64,000 bases of DNA, taken from the NCBI RefSeq assembly GCF_001598235.1, contig NZ_BCYO01000008.1:1-64000 (forward strand). Reading direction: 5' to 3'. Positions 33,775 to 43,590 of this stretch are shown one piece after another. The translations under genes were made by a program, and so were the position numbers. This DNA is from Polaromonas jejuensis NBRC 106434 (GTDB lineage: Bacteria > Pseudomonadota > Gammaproteobacteria > Burkholderiales > Burkholderiaceae_C). How positions within the stretch are numbered: the stretch's first letter is position 1; each line of letters opens with the position of its first letter. Under the pieces are notes generated by a model. The model made no database searches and was not told where the DNA came from. It worked only from the letters and a program-made list of their open reading frames with translations.

Positions 33775-34506
33775 TCACCCGAAAAGCACGTCGGCGAGAT
33801 CGACTTCCTGGACCTCCTGCGCGTCGAGCTTGAGGGAGTTTTCTATGTGGTCGAGGTGGTCGATCATGAGCCGTTCAGCCGCGTCGGCGTCGCCGGCTTC
33901 GATGGCGTCGATCAGCAAGGCGTGCTCGTCATTCGGGCATGCCGCCGACGTGGGGGCTTCGAATGTCAGGATGGCCAGGCAGGTGAGCGGTGTGAGTTCG
34001 CGCATCAGCCGCGCCAGGATGCTGCTGCCCGACACCTCGGCCAGCAGAACATGGAAGTCGCCGGACAGGCGCACCGACTGCCGGCGGTCGCCGCGCGCGA
34101 GCGCTTGCTGCTCACGTTTGACCAGCGCGCGCAGCTGCTTCACGGCAGTCGGCGCCTTGCCGGCGGCGATGCGCTCAATCAACCGCGCCACGGCTGCCGG
34201 CTCGAGCGTGCGGCGCACCGACAGCACATCACGCGCCTCCTCTGCGCTCGGCGTCGTCACGAACGCGCCGCGGTTGGGAACGAGCGTGATCAGCTGCTCG
34301 ACCGCAAGGCGCTGCAGCGCACCGCGCACCTGCGTGCGGCTCACCGCGAAAAGCTCGGCCACCCGCTCTTCCGACAGCTTGGTGCCGGGCAAGAGCCTGT
34401 GTTCCACGATCGCGTCGTAAATACTCTGGTGGATGTCGGCTTTGCTTGCCACGCTGCGTGCCGCAGGCAGAGCATTCTTCGTCACGGTAGATTTCAGTTT
34501 TTTCAT
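33775..34506 (-). CDS. GntR-family (FCD) transcriptional regulator
   Basis: This 243-residue regulator has an N-terminal winged helix (IHQSIYDAIVEHRLLPGTKL, SEERVAELFAVSRTQVRGAL, LITLVPNRGAFV) and a C-terminal all-helical FCD effector domain with metal-binding His/Asp residues (SGDFHVLLAE, DEHALLIDAI). ATG 34506 (MKKLKS) is chosen; the earlier frame is not conserved-like. It is convergent with the amidase and is the likely reader of the TTGTATCCAAT sites in the island. Confidence 0.92.
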   Translation of the reverse strand: MKKLKSTVTKNALPAARSVASKADIHQSIYDAIVEHRLLPGTKLSEERVAELFAVSRTQVRGALQRLAVEQLITLVPNRGAFVTTPSAEEARDVLSVRRTLEPAAVARLIERIAAGKAPTAVKQLRALVKREQQALARGDRRQSVRLSGDFHVLLAEVSGSSILARLMRELTPLTCLAILTFEAPTSAACPNDEHALLIDAIEAGDADAAERLMIDHLDHIENSLKLDAQEVQEVDLADVLFG

Positions 34507-35005
34507 AGGTGATGGAACACAGCAAGAGTCATGCAAGCAAACCGCTGGCCATGGCGCTCGACATGGATACAAGAATCGTAGCTGATCGTATTCAATTTGC
34601 ATCAGCTGGCACGATGCTGGCTTTGTCAGCAGCGAATATGAACGAAAAAACACGATGTCGGCGCGCAAGCATTCCGGGATGCTCAGCTCTCGTCCAACCC
34701 CATGCGGGGTCCGTCACGGCCGCCAGGCTTTCGGATCGGCCGGAGGTCAGCACACAGTTCGGAGATTCTGGTCGCTGCCAGGTGACGGCTGGAGCGGCAC
34801 CTCTTCAGGCTAGCTCAGCTTCGAGTCCGACCGTCAGCTTTGCACGGCGATCCAGCGCACGACCGGCTCTCTTGCGTGCACCTCGGTGCTCGCACTGAAC
34901 GAAGTCCTGCAGGCGACGTCGGTGCGTCGCCCCCACCAGAACACGCAGTCAGAAACGCATGTTTCGAACGCCATTAAAACGGCGGTGGTGATTTTCTCCA
35001 ACGCA
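34507..35005. promoter_or_regulatory. gntR upstream region and island boundary
   Basis: About 500 bases without a gene. A weaker inverted pair of the island operator lies at 34562-34572 (CATGGATACAA) and 34586-34596 (ATCGTATTCAAT-like), 56-90 bases before gntR, suggesting autoregulation. The right half shows no recognisable feature. It marks the change from accessory to core genes. Confidence 0.45.
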
Positions 35006-35701
35006 TTACTTAGCCAGTTCCAGGCGCATCGCGTCAATCACCGCCTTGTAGTCCGGCTTGCCAAAAATGGCGCTGCCGGCCACGAAGGTGTCTGCCCCCG
35101 CGGCGGCCACGCTGGCGATGTTGTCGATCTTGATGCCACCGTCAACTTCGAGCCGGATGTCCTTGCCCGAGGCATCGATGCGCTTGCGCGCCTCATCGAT
35201 CTTGCGCAGCGCCGAGTCAATAAAGCTCTGGCCGCCAAAGCCGGGATTGACGCTCATGATCAGGATCAGGTCGATATCTTCGATCACCCAGTCCAGCACG
35301 TCCATGGGCGAGGCCGGGTTGAACACCAGGCCGGCCTTGCAGCCCTTGGCCTTGATGGCCTGGATGCTGCGGTGCAAATGGGCCGAGGCGTCGGGGTGAA
35401 AACTGATCAGGTCGGCGCCGGCATCGGCAAACGCGGCGGCCAGGCTGTCTACCGGCTGCACCATCAGGTGCACGTCAACCGGCACGGCCGTGCCATCCGC
35501 CTTTTTGGCATGCGGCTTGAGCGCCTGGCAAATCATGGGCCCAAAAGTCAGGTTGGGCACGTAATGGTTGTCCATCACGTCAAAATGGATCCAGTCGGCG
35601 CCGGCCGCAATGACGGCCTTGAGCTCATCGCCCAGACGGGCGAAGTCGGCAGACAAAATGGACGGAGCAATCCGGTAGGTGGGCGGCGTGGTTTTACTCA
35701 T
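35006..35701 (-). CDS. rpe: Ribulose-phosphate 3-epimerase
   Basis: This 231-residue TIM-barrel enzyme interconverts ribulose-5-P and xylulose-5-P. Signatures: [56 protein letters not shown] and LEVDGGI. ATG 35701 (MSKTTP) is preferred to the longer frame. It is divergent from apaG across 98 bases. Confidence 0.96.
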   Translation of the reverse strand: MSKTTPPTYRIAPSILSADFARLGDELKAVIAAGADWIHFDVMDNHYVPNLTFGPMICQALKPHAKKADGTAVPVDVHLMVQPVDSLAAAFADAGADLISFHPDASAHLHRSIQAIKAKGCKAGLVFNPASPMDVLDWVIEDIDLILIMSVNPGFGGQSFIDSALRKIDEARKRIDASGKDIRLEVDGGIKIDNIASVAAAGADTFVAGSAIFGKPDYKAVIDAMRLELAK

Positions 35702-35799
35702 AGGCAGATTGTCGCAGCAAGCCCGCGCGGCGTCATCCCGCGGGTCACAGCCGCGGTGATCCGGGCGGTTAACATGGACCCTCACAGTCCCTTTTCCCC

Positions 35800-36195
35800 A
35801 TGCCGAAATACCAATTCTCCTGCGAAGTCACCCCCCAATACCGGCCTGAGCAATCAGCGCCGGAAGACCTGGTCTATGGGTTTTCCTATACCGTGACCGT
35901 CACCAACACCGGCGAGGTGGCGGCCCAGCTGATTTCGCGCCACTGGATCATCAGCGACGCCAACGGCCACACCGAAGAGGTCAAGGGCCTGGGTGTGGTG
36001 GGGCATCAGCCGCTGCTCAAACCGGGCGAGGCCTTCCAGTACACCAGCGGCTGCCGCCTGCGCACCCCCAGCGGCACCATGCATGGCAGTTATTTTTGCG
36101 TGGCCGAAGACGGCGAACGCTTTGAGGTGCCCATCCCCATGTTTGTGCTGGAAGCCAGCCATGGCGGCGGCACGCCCAGCCGCGTGCTGCATTGA
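35800..36195 (+). CDS. apaG: ApaG protein
   Basis: This 131-residue ApaG/FN3-like protein has [57 protein letters not shown] and [11 protein letters not shown], the full family pattern. Its role is uncertain (linked to Co2+ resistance and Ap4A metabolism in enterics). It ends seven bases before the next gene's start. Confidence 0.95.
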   Translation: MPKYQFSCEVTPQYRPEQSAPEDLVYGFSYTVTVTNTGEVAAQLISRHWIISDANGHTEEVKGLGVVGHQPLLKPGEAFQYTSGCRLRTPSGTMHGSYFCVAEDGERFEVPIPMFVLEASHGGGTPSRVLH

Positions 36196-36202
36196 TGACC
36201 GC

Positions 36203-38167
36203 ATGAAAGATCTGTCCTCCCTGCTCAAGGCGCTGGACCCTGATGCCGACCTGGCGCAGCGCCATGTCTGGCTGATCAAGCTGTTTGAGTGGATTCGCGG
36301 CGACCAGACCTCCAGCCCGGCCGCCGTGGCGCGGGTCCAGACCTTCGTGGATGCCGTCCAGCGGCAGCCCGAGGTTCAGGCGCGCCTGCAGGCCTGGTGG
36401 CAAACCCTGAGCCAGACCGTCGACATCACCCCCTTGCTGGCGGATTTCGGCTTTGCCCCGCGGACGGCCTTTGTCAGCGAACTGGCCGAGCGCCTGCGCC
36501 GCAAGATGCTGCCCGGCACGCCGGAGACCGTGGATGCGTCAGAGCTGTTTCCGCTGGTGGCGCCTACCCGTTTCGATGCCCAATGGATGGGAGCCCTGGA
36601 AGAGCCCCTCATCACCCAGCTCACGCGGCTGCTGTCGGCCAACCCCAAGCGGGACACGCTGCACTGGCAGTACAACCTGATGGACGCGCTGACCTACTGC
36701 ACGGCGCAAATCCGTGCCACCGGTTTTGCGCCGGAGTTGCGATTGCGCATGGACCGGGCCACACCCGACGCCCGGGCCTTTCACGCCCTGCCGGCCGACG
36801 TGGAGGAACTGCGCAACGTGTTTTTCCGGCCTGAACGCGATGAGGAAGCGCTCCAGGCGGCCATCACCCGGTACCGCGAGCGGCTCGATGCCTGCCGGCA
36901 GGCGGTCAACAGCATCTATGCCCATCTGGAGGAAAACGGGATTTCAGTCGGCATGGTGTTTCGTTTGCGCCAATTGCGTGCGCGCATCCTGCGCGTGCGG
37001 GAGCTGCTCGATGCCCTGCTTTCGACCAAACCCGCAGTGGCGGCGCTCAAGCTGCTGACGCGCCGGGTCGTCATTGCACAGGAAGGCAAAAGCATTGGCG
37101 CCTTGATCAGTGCCAACTCCACGCTGCTGTCCGCCAAGGTCGCCGAACGCAGTGCCGAAACCGGTGAGCGCTACATCACCCGCAATCGGGGGGAATACCT
37201 GGAAATGCTGGGCAAGGCCATGGGCGGCGGCGCCGTGACGGCCTTCACCACCCTGCTCAAGTTCATGGTGGTGGGCATAGGCCTGTCGGCCTTCTGGAGC
37301 GGCTTCTGGGCCAGCGTGGCCTACTCGGGCACCTTCATCATGATCCAGCTGCTGCATTTCACGCTGGCCACCAAGCAGCCCGCCATGACAGCGCCCGCCA
37401 TGGCCGCCAAACTCAAGGACATCGACTCGACCGAAGCCAGCAACACGGTAGAGGACTTTGTCGACGAAGTTACACACCTGGTGCGCTCCCAGGTCGCGGC
37501 GGTGCTGGGCAATGTGTGCATGGTGGTGCCCGCCGTGCTGCTGGTCAACGTGCTGGTCCAGCTGCTGCTGGGCCGTCCCATGATCAGCCAGACTGAAGCC
37601 CGCCATGTGCTGGAAACCCTGACGCTGCTGGGCCCGACGCTGCTCTGGGCGGCCTTTACCGGCGTGATCCTCTTTGCCGCCAGCATGATGGCGGGCTGGG
37701 CGGAGAACTGGTTTGTCCTGCACCGGCTTGATTCGGCCATGCGCCACAACCCGCGCTTCACCGCGGTGCTGGGCGCCGAACGGGCGGCACGCTGGTCGAC
37801 CTTCATGCGCGAGCACATCTCCGGTTTTGCCTCCAATATTGCGCTGGGCTTCATGCTGGGCCTGATTCCGGCCTTTACGGGCTTCTTCGGCATCGAGCTC
37901 GAAGCGCGCCACGTCACACTCTCGACCGGGCAGCTGGCGGCAGCCGGCGCCTCGCTGGGGCTGGAGGCCTTCAGGAATGCGACGCTCTGGTGGTGCATCG
38001 CGTCCATTCCCCTGATTGGCGCGCTGAATCTGGGCGTGAGTTTTTACCTCGCGTTCCGGCTGGCCCTGCAGGCCCACAATGTCAGCGGCATGAACCGCGC
38101 CCGCATTCGCTCGGCCATCTGGGCGCGCTGGCGCAGCCACCCACGCAGTTTTTTCATGCCTGAATAA
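36203..38167 (+). CDS. Gcr-type membrane protein annotated as site-specific recombinase
   Basis: This 654-residue protein of the SpecificRecomb family (Neisseria gcr) has a long helical cytosolic N-terminal half (about 1-330), then six to seven membrane helices. GEYLEMLGKAMGGGAVTAFT, FFGIELEARHVTLSTGQ and FNVS-like HNVSGMNRARIRSA are typical. The recombinase label is historical; no recombinase motifs are visible. It starts just after apaG, so it is probably co-transcribed. Confidence 0.85.
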   Translation: MKDLSSLLKALDPDADLAQRHVWLIKLFEWIRGDQTSSPAAVARVQTFVDAVQRQPEVQARLQAWWQTLSQTVDITPLLADFGFAPRTAFVSELAERLRRKMLPGTPETVDASELFPLVAPTRFDAQWMGALEEPLITQLTRLLSANPKRDTLHWQYNLMDALTYCTAQIRATGFAPELRLRMDRATPDARAFHALPADVEELRNVFFRPERDEEALQAAITRYRERLDACRQAVNSIYAHLEENGISVGMVFRLRQLRARILRVRELLDALLSTKPAVAALKLLTRRVVIAQEGKSIGALISANSTLLSAKVAERSAETGERYITRNRGEYLEMLGKAMGGGAVTAFTTLLKFMVVGIGLSAFWSGFWASVAYSGTFIMIQLLHFTLATKQPAMTAPAMAAKLKDIDSTEASNTVEDFVDEVTHLVRSQVAAVLGNVCMVVPAVLLVNVLVQLLLGRPMISQTEARHVLETLTLLGPTLLWAAFTGVILFAASMMAGWAENWFVLHRLDSAMRHNPRFTAVLGAERAARWSTFMREHISGFASNIALGFMLGLIPAFTGFFGIELEARHVTLSTGQLAAAGASLGLEAFRNATLWWCIASIPLIGALNLGVSFYLAFRLALQAHNVSGMNRARIRSAIWARWRSHPRSFFMPE

Positions 38168-38471
38168 GAGCCACTGACAAACCCAGCGCAGCGGTCCTGG
38201 CCAGGCGTGCCGCCGCAGACAGTGCGGTAGCACGGCAAGGCGGCACAACGACGCCAGGAGGGTTTTGTGAGCGGCTCCAAGCACCCGGCGGGGGAATTTC
38301 GGCCTTGTCCTACAGGCGCTGGTGTCGAACGCCTGTAAATTATGGCAACACATCGTTGTTCCCCTGATCACCACCGGGCTTCGCGCCGCAACGGCTGGTC
38401 AGCCAACGCGCACCACGTCCACCCTGCGGGCCTGGCTGCAGAAGTCCTGACTAGAGTGGAGACCCATCCCT
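38168..38471. other. Intergenic stretch, no gene seen
   Basis: About 300 bases between the Gcr-type gene and the antiporter gene. No gene, RNA or clear terminator was recognised. Confidence 0.45.
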
Positions 38472-39731
38472 ATGAATGAAATCATGGCCATCTGGGCCGA
38501 ATGGATCAAGCCATCGGCCGGATTGCCCACGGTGCAGTGGTCTATTTTGCTGGCACTGGCCGCCGCCGCAGGCCATCTCATCAACCGCTACACCGGCCTG
38601 CCCAAGGTGGTTGGCTATTCGGCGGTCGGCGCCTTCGCCGGTCTGGCCGGCTTCACAGGGGCCGTCTGGCCCTTGCAGGGCATAGGGCTCTTTCTGCTCG
38701 AACTGGGCGTGGCCGTCGTGCTGTTTGAAGCCGGCGGCCGCATCCCCCTGCGCTGGTTTCGCCACAACCCCATGGTGCTGGTGCAAAGCCTGGCCGAATC
38801 CACCGTCACCTTTTTGCTGGTGCACTGGCTGCTGGGCCGGATGGGGGTGCGCGAAGTGGTGGCCGAGTCGCTGGCGCTGATTGCCATGGCCGCGTCACCG
38901 GCCGTGCTGTCCCGCGTGGCCATAGACACGCGGGCGGCGGGCCCGGTGACCGAGCGCGCACTGGTGCTGTCCACCCTCGGCACCCTGTACGCCCTGACGC
39001 TGTGCAGTGCCCGCGCCGGCATGATGCCGCGCGGCGAGGCCGGATTGTCGAACACGCTCTTCCCCGTGCTGGTGGTGCTGGGCCTGTCGGTGGTGGTGGG
39101 TGCCGTGCTGGCGCTGACGCTGCGCATTGCGCTGCGCGTCATGAGCCCCACCAGCGAAAACACGGCCATCCTGCTGCTCACGCTGATCGCCGCGGGGGCT
39201 GCGCTGGCGGCCAATTTTGGCGGCTCGGCACCGCTGGCGGCCTTGCTGGGCGGCATGCTGCTGAAACAGCTGAACCCGCGCCCCTGGTCCTGGCCGCGGC
39301 AAATGGGCACCGCCTCGTCCATGCTCACCATGCTGATGTTCGTGCTGGTGTCGGTGGTGGCCGCGCAGGCCGACTGGAGCGGTCCCGTGGCCAGCCTGGT
39401 GGCGGCGCTGGTCGTCGCGCGCATGCTGGCCAAGATTGCCGGCGTGGCGATCGGCAATGCCGGCAGCGGCACGAGCTGGACGCAGGCCTTGTGGGTGGGT
39501 TGCGCCATGACGCCCATGTCGTCGGTGGCGCTGCTGCTGGTGTCGGAGTATATGGCCGCTTCCGCCCCCATCGGGCGCCAGGTTGCGGGCATTGCCCTGC
39601 CCGCCATTTTGCTGATGGAAGTGCTGGGGGCCGTGCTGGCCACCATGGCGCTGTACCGCGCCGGCGAATGTTCAAAACCCTGGGCGCCGCTGGTGCGCGG
39701 CCCCGCGACAGGACCTGTCCATGAGCCTTGA
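38472..39731 (+). CDS. Cation:proton antiporter family membrane protein
   Basis: This 419-residue polytopic protein has about 12 helices and is similar in plan to CPA2-type Na+/H+ or K+/H+ exchangers: [53 protein letters not shown] and [20 protein letters not shown]. It lacks a C-terminal TrkA-N domain. It overlaps the ybdK start by 11 bases, suggesting coupled expression. Confidence 0.8.
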   Translation: MNEIMAIWAEWIKPSAGLPTVQWSILLALAAAAGHLINRYTGLPKVVGYSAVGAFAGLAGFTGAVWPLQGIGLFLLELGVAVVLFEAGGRIPLRWFRHNPMVLVQSLAESTVTFLLVHWLLGRMGVREVVAESLALIAMAASPAVLSRVAIDTRAAGPVTERALVLSTLGTLYALTLCSARAGMMPRGEAGLSNTLFPVLVVLGLSVVVGAVLALTLRIALRVMSPTSENTAILLLTLIAAGAALAANFGGSAPLAALLGGMLLKQLNPRPWSWPRQMGTASSMLTMLMFVLVSVVAAQADWSGPVASLVAALVVARMLAKIAGVAIGNAGSGTSWTQALWVGCAMTPMSSVALLLVSEYMAASAPIGRQVAGIALPAILLMEVLGAVLATMALYRAGECSKPWAPLVRGPATGPVHEP

Positions 39732-40860
39732 ACCTTTTCACAAATCCGCCGCCCTGTCATTGGGCGTGGAGCTGGAACTGCAGCTCGTGAACACGCACGA
39801 TTACGACCTGGCCCCCTATGCCGAGGACATGCTGCGCCTGATGGCCAAGATGCCGCTGCCCGGCGCGGTGGTGCCGGAAATGACGTCGAGCATGATCGAG
39901 ATATCCACCGGCGTCTGCCAGTCGTCGTCCGAGGTGCTGGGCCAGCTCTCGCAAATCCGCGATGCGCTGGTCAAGAGCGCCGACAAGCTCAATATTGCCG
40001 TGGTCGGCGGCGGCACCCACCCCTTCCAGCAATGGCACGAGCGCCGCATTTACGACAAGCCGCGTTTTCGCGAGCTGTCCGAGCTCTACGGCTACCTCTC
40101 CAAGCAGTTCACGATTTTTGGCCAGCATGTGCATGTGGGCTGCCCGGACGCCGACAGCGCACTGCTGACACTGCACCGCATGTCGCGCTACATCCCGCAC
40201 TTCATTGCCCTGTCGGCCTCCAGCCCCTACGTGCAGGGGCAGGACACGGCGTTTGACTCGGCGCGGCTCAATTCGGTGTTTGCCTTTCCGCTGTCGGGAC
40301 GCGCGCCGTTCGCCCTGACCTGGGACGACTTCACCGCCTACTTCGACAAGATGACGCGCACCGGCGTGGTCAAGAGCATGAAGGACTTCTACTGGGACAT
40401 ACGGCCCAAGCCGGAATTTGGCACCATAGAAATCCGCGTCTTTGACACCCCGCTCACCGTGGAGCGCGCCGCCGCGCTGTCCGGCTACGTGCAATCGCTG
40501 GCTTCCTGGTTCCTCAACGAGCAGCCCTTCATGCCCAGCGAAGACGACTACCTGGTCTATACCTACAACCGCTTCCAGGCCTGCCGCTTCGGCCTGGATG
40601 CCGTCTATGTGGACCCGGCCACCGGCGGCCACATGCCGCTGCGCGAGCACATCCTCATGACCATGGGCCAGGTCGAGCGCCATGCGGCCAGCGTCGGCGC
40701 CAGCGCGTCCGTGCACCTGCTGCGCAGCAGCGTGGAACGCGACGACAACGATGCCCGCTGGTTGCGCGAACGGCAGGGCGAAGAGCACCTGCTGGCCGAG
40801 GTCATACGCCAGGCGTCCGAGCGCTTTCGCGGCGCTGCGGCGCATCTTCAGCAGCCCTGA
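39721..40860 (+). CDS. ybdK: Carboxylate-amine ligase / weak glutamate-cysteine ligase (YbdK-type)
   Basis: This 379-residue member of glutamate-cysteine ligase family 2 has [48 protein letters not shown] and [17 protein letters not shown]. It ligates an amino acid carboxylate to an amine with ATP; true gamma-glutamylcysteine synthesis is weak in the E. coli homologue. It overlaps the antiporter gene. Confidence 0.88.
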   Translation: MSLEPFHKSAALSLGVELELQLVNTHDYDLAPYAEDMLRLMAKMPLPGAVVPEMTSSMIEISTGVCQSSSEVLGQLSQIRDALVKSADKLNIAVVGGGTHPFQQWHERRIYDKPRFRELSELYGYLSKQFTIFGQHVHVGCPDADSALLTLHRMSRYIPHFIALSASSPYVQGQDTAFDSARLNSVFAFPLSGRAPFALTWDDFTAYFDKMTRTGVVKSMKDFYWDIRPKPEFGTIEIRVFDTPLTVERAAALSGYVQSLASWFLNEQPFMPSEDDYLVYTYNRFQACRFGLDAVYVDPATGGHMPLREHILMTMGQVERHAASVGASASVHLLRSSVERDDNDARWLRERQGEEHLLAEVIRQASERFRGAAAHLQQP

Positions 40861-40906
40861 GCCCGCAGCGCGCCACATAGTCCGGCGCTGCCTGTATGCT
40901 TGCCGC

Positions 40907-41893
40907 ATGGGTGAATTTGATCTGATTGCACGCTATTTCACGCGCCCCGCGACCAAGGCCGCGCTGGGCGTGGGCGACGACTGCGCACTGCTGCAGCCCA
41001 CGCCGGGCACACAGCTGGCCATCTCCTGCGACATGCTGGTGGAAGGCCGGCATTTTTTCGCGGATGTCGACCCCTTCGCGCTGGGCCACAAGGCCCTGGC
41101 CGTGAACCTGAGCGACCTCGCGGCCTGCGGCGCCACGCCGCTGGCCTTCACGCTGGCGCTGGCCCTGCCGCGCGCCGACGAGGCCTGGCTGGAAGCGTTT
41201 TCGCGCGGCCTCCTGGGCCTGGCCGATGCCCATGGCTGTGAATTGATCGGCGGCGACACCACGCAGGGGCCGCTCAACATCTGCATCACGGTGTTCGGCG
41301 AGGTGCCTGTCGTGGACGGCAAGAGCCAGGCGCTGTTGCGCTCGGGCGCCAGGGACGGTGACGATATCTACGTCAGCGGCACGCTGGGCGATGCCCGGCT
41401 GGCGCTGGAAGCCCTGCGCGGCACGCTCATCCTGCCACCGGCCTTGCTGGCCCAGACCAGGCAGCGGCTGGAACAACCCACGCCGCGCGTCGCGCTGGGC
41501 CAGGCGCTGCGCGGCGTGGCTTCGGCCGCGCTGGACCTGAGCGACGGCCTGCTCGGCGACCTGCAGCACATCCTGCAGGCCTCCGGCGTGGGCGCCACCC
41601 TCGACACCGCCATTGCTTCCAATTTAATAGCGGTACACACCCATCCCGCCTTGGAGACAGGCATTATTCCCTCTGAAAAGCAGCTGGAGTACGTGCTGGC
41701 GGGCGGCGACGACTACGAGCTGGCCTTCACCGCGCCCGCGTCGGCCCGCGAAGCCGTGCGCACGGCTTCGCAGCAGGCCGGCACACCGGTCACCCGCATA
41801 GGCCGCATCGAGGCGGAGCGCGGCCTCAGGCTGGTTGACGCCAACGGCCAGCCCGTCCCCAACACTTTTTCTTCCTTCGACCATTTCGCCTGA
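40907..41893 (+). CDS. thiL: Thiamine-monophosphate kinase
   Basis: This 328-residue ThiL makes thiamine diphosphate from the monophosphate with ATP. Signatures: GVGDDCALL, SCDMLVEGRHF, LIGGDTTQGP, ALDLSDGLLGDL and LAGGDDYEL. Residues about 236-255 (ASNLIAVHTHPALETGIIPS) come from a short interspersed repeat read in frame, just before the conserved GGDDYEL loop. The start is ATG 40907; the track's longer frame overlaps ybdK. Confidence 0.95.
   Translation: MGEFDLIARYFTRPATKAALGVGDDCALLQPTPGTQLAISCDMLVEGRHFFADVDPFALGHKALAVNLSDLAACGATPLAFTLALALPRADEAWLEAFSRGLLGLADAHGCELIGGDTTQGPLNICITVFGEVPVVDGKSQALLRSGARDGDDIYVSGTLGDARLALEALRGTLILPPALLAQTRQRLEQPTPRVALGQALRGVASAALDLSDGLLGDLQHILQASGVGATLDTAIASNLIAVHTHPALETGIIPSEKQLEYVLAGGDDYELAFTAPASAREAVRTASQQAGTPVTRIGRIEAERGLRLVDANGQPVPNTFSSFDHFA
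41612..41670 (+). repeat. Short interspersed repeat inside thiL
   Basis: It resembles the family copies elsewhere in this window (GCTTCCAATTTAATAGCGG start). It is translated as part of ThiL without a frameshift. Confidence 0.6.
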
Positions 41894-41900
41894 AATAGAC

Positions 41901-42467
41901 ATGACCGATACCCCCCCGTCGCCAATGCCAATGCCTGCGCCGCCCGCCCCGCTGCGGCCCAGCGCGACGTTTTTGCTGGCGCACCCGGCGCATTTCATGG
42001 CCCTGGGTTTTGGCTCAGGCCTCAGCCCGGTGGCGCCCGGCACCGCCGGCACGCTGTGGGCCTGGCTGTCGTTTCTGGTGCTGCAATTGTGGCTGTCACC
42101 GGCCCAGATGGGCTGGCTGATCGCCGCCTCCATCCCGCTGGGCTGGCTGGTCTGCACGGTCACCGCCCGCCACATGCGCGTGCTGGACCCGAGCAGTGTG
42201 GTCTGGGACGAGATCGCGGCCTTCTGGCTGGTGCTGTGGCTGGTCATGCCCACCGGCTTTTGGGGCCAGCTGGTGGCCTTCGGCCTGTTTCGCTACTTTG
42301 ACGCCGCCAAACCCGGCCCGGTCGGCTGGGCCGATCGCCTGTCGCACGGCGTGGACCCCGCCAGCGACCGCCACGCCTGGACCTGGGCCGGCTTCGGCAT
42401 CATGTTTGATGACCTGGCGGCCGCCGGCTGCACGCTGCTGGTCATCGCGCTGTGGAGGTTTTTCTGA
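41901..42467 (+). CDS. pgpA: Phosphatidylglycerophosphatase A
   Basis: This 188-residue membrane phosphatase dephosphorylates phosphatidylglycerol phosphate. FGSGLSPVAPGTAGTLWA, VVWDEIAAFWLVL and WADRLSHGVDP with FGIMFDDLAAA hold the Mg-binding acidic residues. Four hydrophobic segments are seen. It begins eight bases after thiL, and its stop overlaps the pncC ATG (TGATG). Confidence 0.94.
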   Translation: MTDTPPSPMPMPAPPAPLRPSATFLLAHPAHFMALGFGSGLSPVAPGTAGTLWAWLSFLVLQLWLSPAQMGWLIAASIPLGWLVCTVTARHMRVLDPSSVVWDEIAAFWLVLWLVMPTGFWGQLVAFGLFRYFDAAKPGPVGWADRLSHGVDPASDRHAWTWAGFGIMFDDLAAAGCTLLVIALWRFF

Positions 42468-42997
42468 TGGCTGGCGCACTTCAACCGCTACCAAATTCAG
42501 AGCTTACTGCGCCCGCCACGCCTGGACTGGTGGTCAATCTGGCCGATATTCTGCAGCAGAAAAACTGGCAGCTGGCGATTGCCGAAAGCTGCACCGGCGG
42601 CATGATCTGCGCCGCCTGCACCGACCTGGCAGGCTCCAGCAACTGGTTTGAGCGCGGCTTTGTGACCTACTCCAACGCGGCCAAAACCGAGCTGCTGGGC
42701 GTGGACGCCGCGCTGATCGCCCGCCACGGCGCCGTCAGCGAAGCCGTGGCGCGCGCCATGGCGGAAGGCGCCATGAGCCATTCAAAGGCACAGGTCGCGC
42801 TGGCGGTGACCGGCGTCGCGGGCCCGACCGGCGGCAGCCCGGCCAAACCCGTGGGGATGGTCTGGTTTGGTTTTGCGCTGCCCGGGCAACAGCTGTCGGA
42901 AGTCAGGCATTTTGACGGCGACCGGGCCGCCGTGCGGGCGGCCACGGTGCGGCACGCCCTGCAGCGGCTGCTTGAATTGCTGCACAAAGCCCCCTGA
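42467..42997 (+). CDS. pncC: Nicotinamide-nucleotide amidase (CinA C-terminal type)
   Basis: This 176-residue stand-alone CinA_C domain protein has LAIAESCTGGMICAACTDLAGSS, FVTYSNAAKTELLGV, VSEAVARAMAEGA and AVTGVAGPTGGSPAKPVGMVW. It deamidates NMN to nicotinate mononucleotide. GGAGG precedes ATG 42467. The first about 25 residues (QPLPNSELTAPATPG) derive from an interspersed repeat, so the N-terminus is longer than in plain family members. Confidence 0.93.
   Translation: MAGALQPLPNSELTAPATPGLVVNLADILQQKNWQLAIAESCTGGMICAACTDLAGSSNWFERGFVTYSNAAKTELLGVDAALIARHGAVSEAVARAMAEGAMSHSKAQVALAVTGVAGPTGGSPAKPVGMVWFGFALPGQQLSEVRHFDGDRAAVRAATVRHALQRLLELLHKAP
42484..42540 (+). repeat. Short interspersed repeat inside pncC
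   Basis: It starts GCTACCAAATTCAGAGCTTA and parallels the intergenic copy at 45695. It encodes the extra N-terminal residues of PncC. Confidence 0.5.
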
Positions 42998-43096
42998 CAG
43001 GTCCATGATGCGTATCTGTACCTGCTAGCAGTGCCAGGAAACGGCGCCAGGCCAGCGTCGATGCCATCACCGCCGGCAAGCCGTCAAGGAGTCCGC

Positions 43097-43588
43097 ATGC
43101 ATCCCAACCAGACCCGGCTGGAAAACTTCTACGCCGCCTTCGCCCGCCTGGACGCCGAGGCCATGGCGGCCTGCTATGCCCGGGATGCGCAGTTTGACGA
43201 CGAGGTGTTTTCGCTGCGCGGCCAGGACCAGGTGGCCGGCATGTGGCGCATGCTTTGTGCGGCCACCCAGGCCAAGGGCGCGGACGTCTGGAAGCTGAGC
43301 TGGAGCGGCGTCCAAGCCGATGCACGAAGCGGCAAGGCCCACTGGGAAGCCGACTACCGCTTCAGCGCCACCGGGCGCCTGGTGCACAACGCCATCGACG
43401 GGGTGTTTGAATTCAGCGAAGACGGACTGATCGCGCGCCACCGCGACCGCTTTGATTTCTGGGCCTGGTCACGCCAGGCCTTGGGCGCGCCCGGCCTGCT
43501 GCTGGGATGGACACCGCTGCTGCGCCGCAAGGTCCGCGCACAGGCCGCCGCCAATCTGCAAAAATACCTGACACAACGCAGGAGTTAA
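43097..43588 (+). CDS. NTF2/SnoaL-like protein
   Basis: This 163-residue cone-fold protein has QTRLENFYAAFARLDAEAM, CYARDAQFDDEVFSLRGQDQV, ADYRFSATGRLVHNAIDGVF and RHRDRFDFWAW. This is the usual nuclear-transport-factor-2-like layout of small isomerases or unknown enzymes. AAGGAG precedes ATG 43097. It ends two bases before the next gene, so an operon with the dehalogenase-like hydrolase is likely. Confidence 0.82.
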   Translation: MHPNQTRLENFYAAFARLDAEAMAACYARDAQFDDEVFSLRGQDQVAGMWRMLCAATQAKGADVWKLSWSGVQADARSGKAHWEADYRFSATGRLVHNAIDGVFEFSEDGLIARHRDRFDFWAWSRQALGAPGLLLGWTPLLRRKVRAQAAANLQKYLTQRRS

Positions 43589-43590
43589 CC

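Noticed and set aside
36944-38374. 476-codon open frame opposite the Gcr-type gene
   Set aside because: Antisense shadow, Gly/His/Arg-rich. The plus-strand protein has membrane helices and conserved segments.
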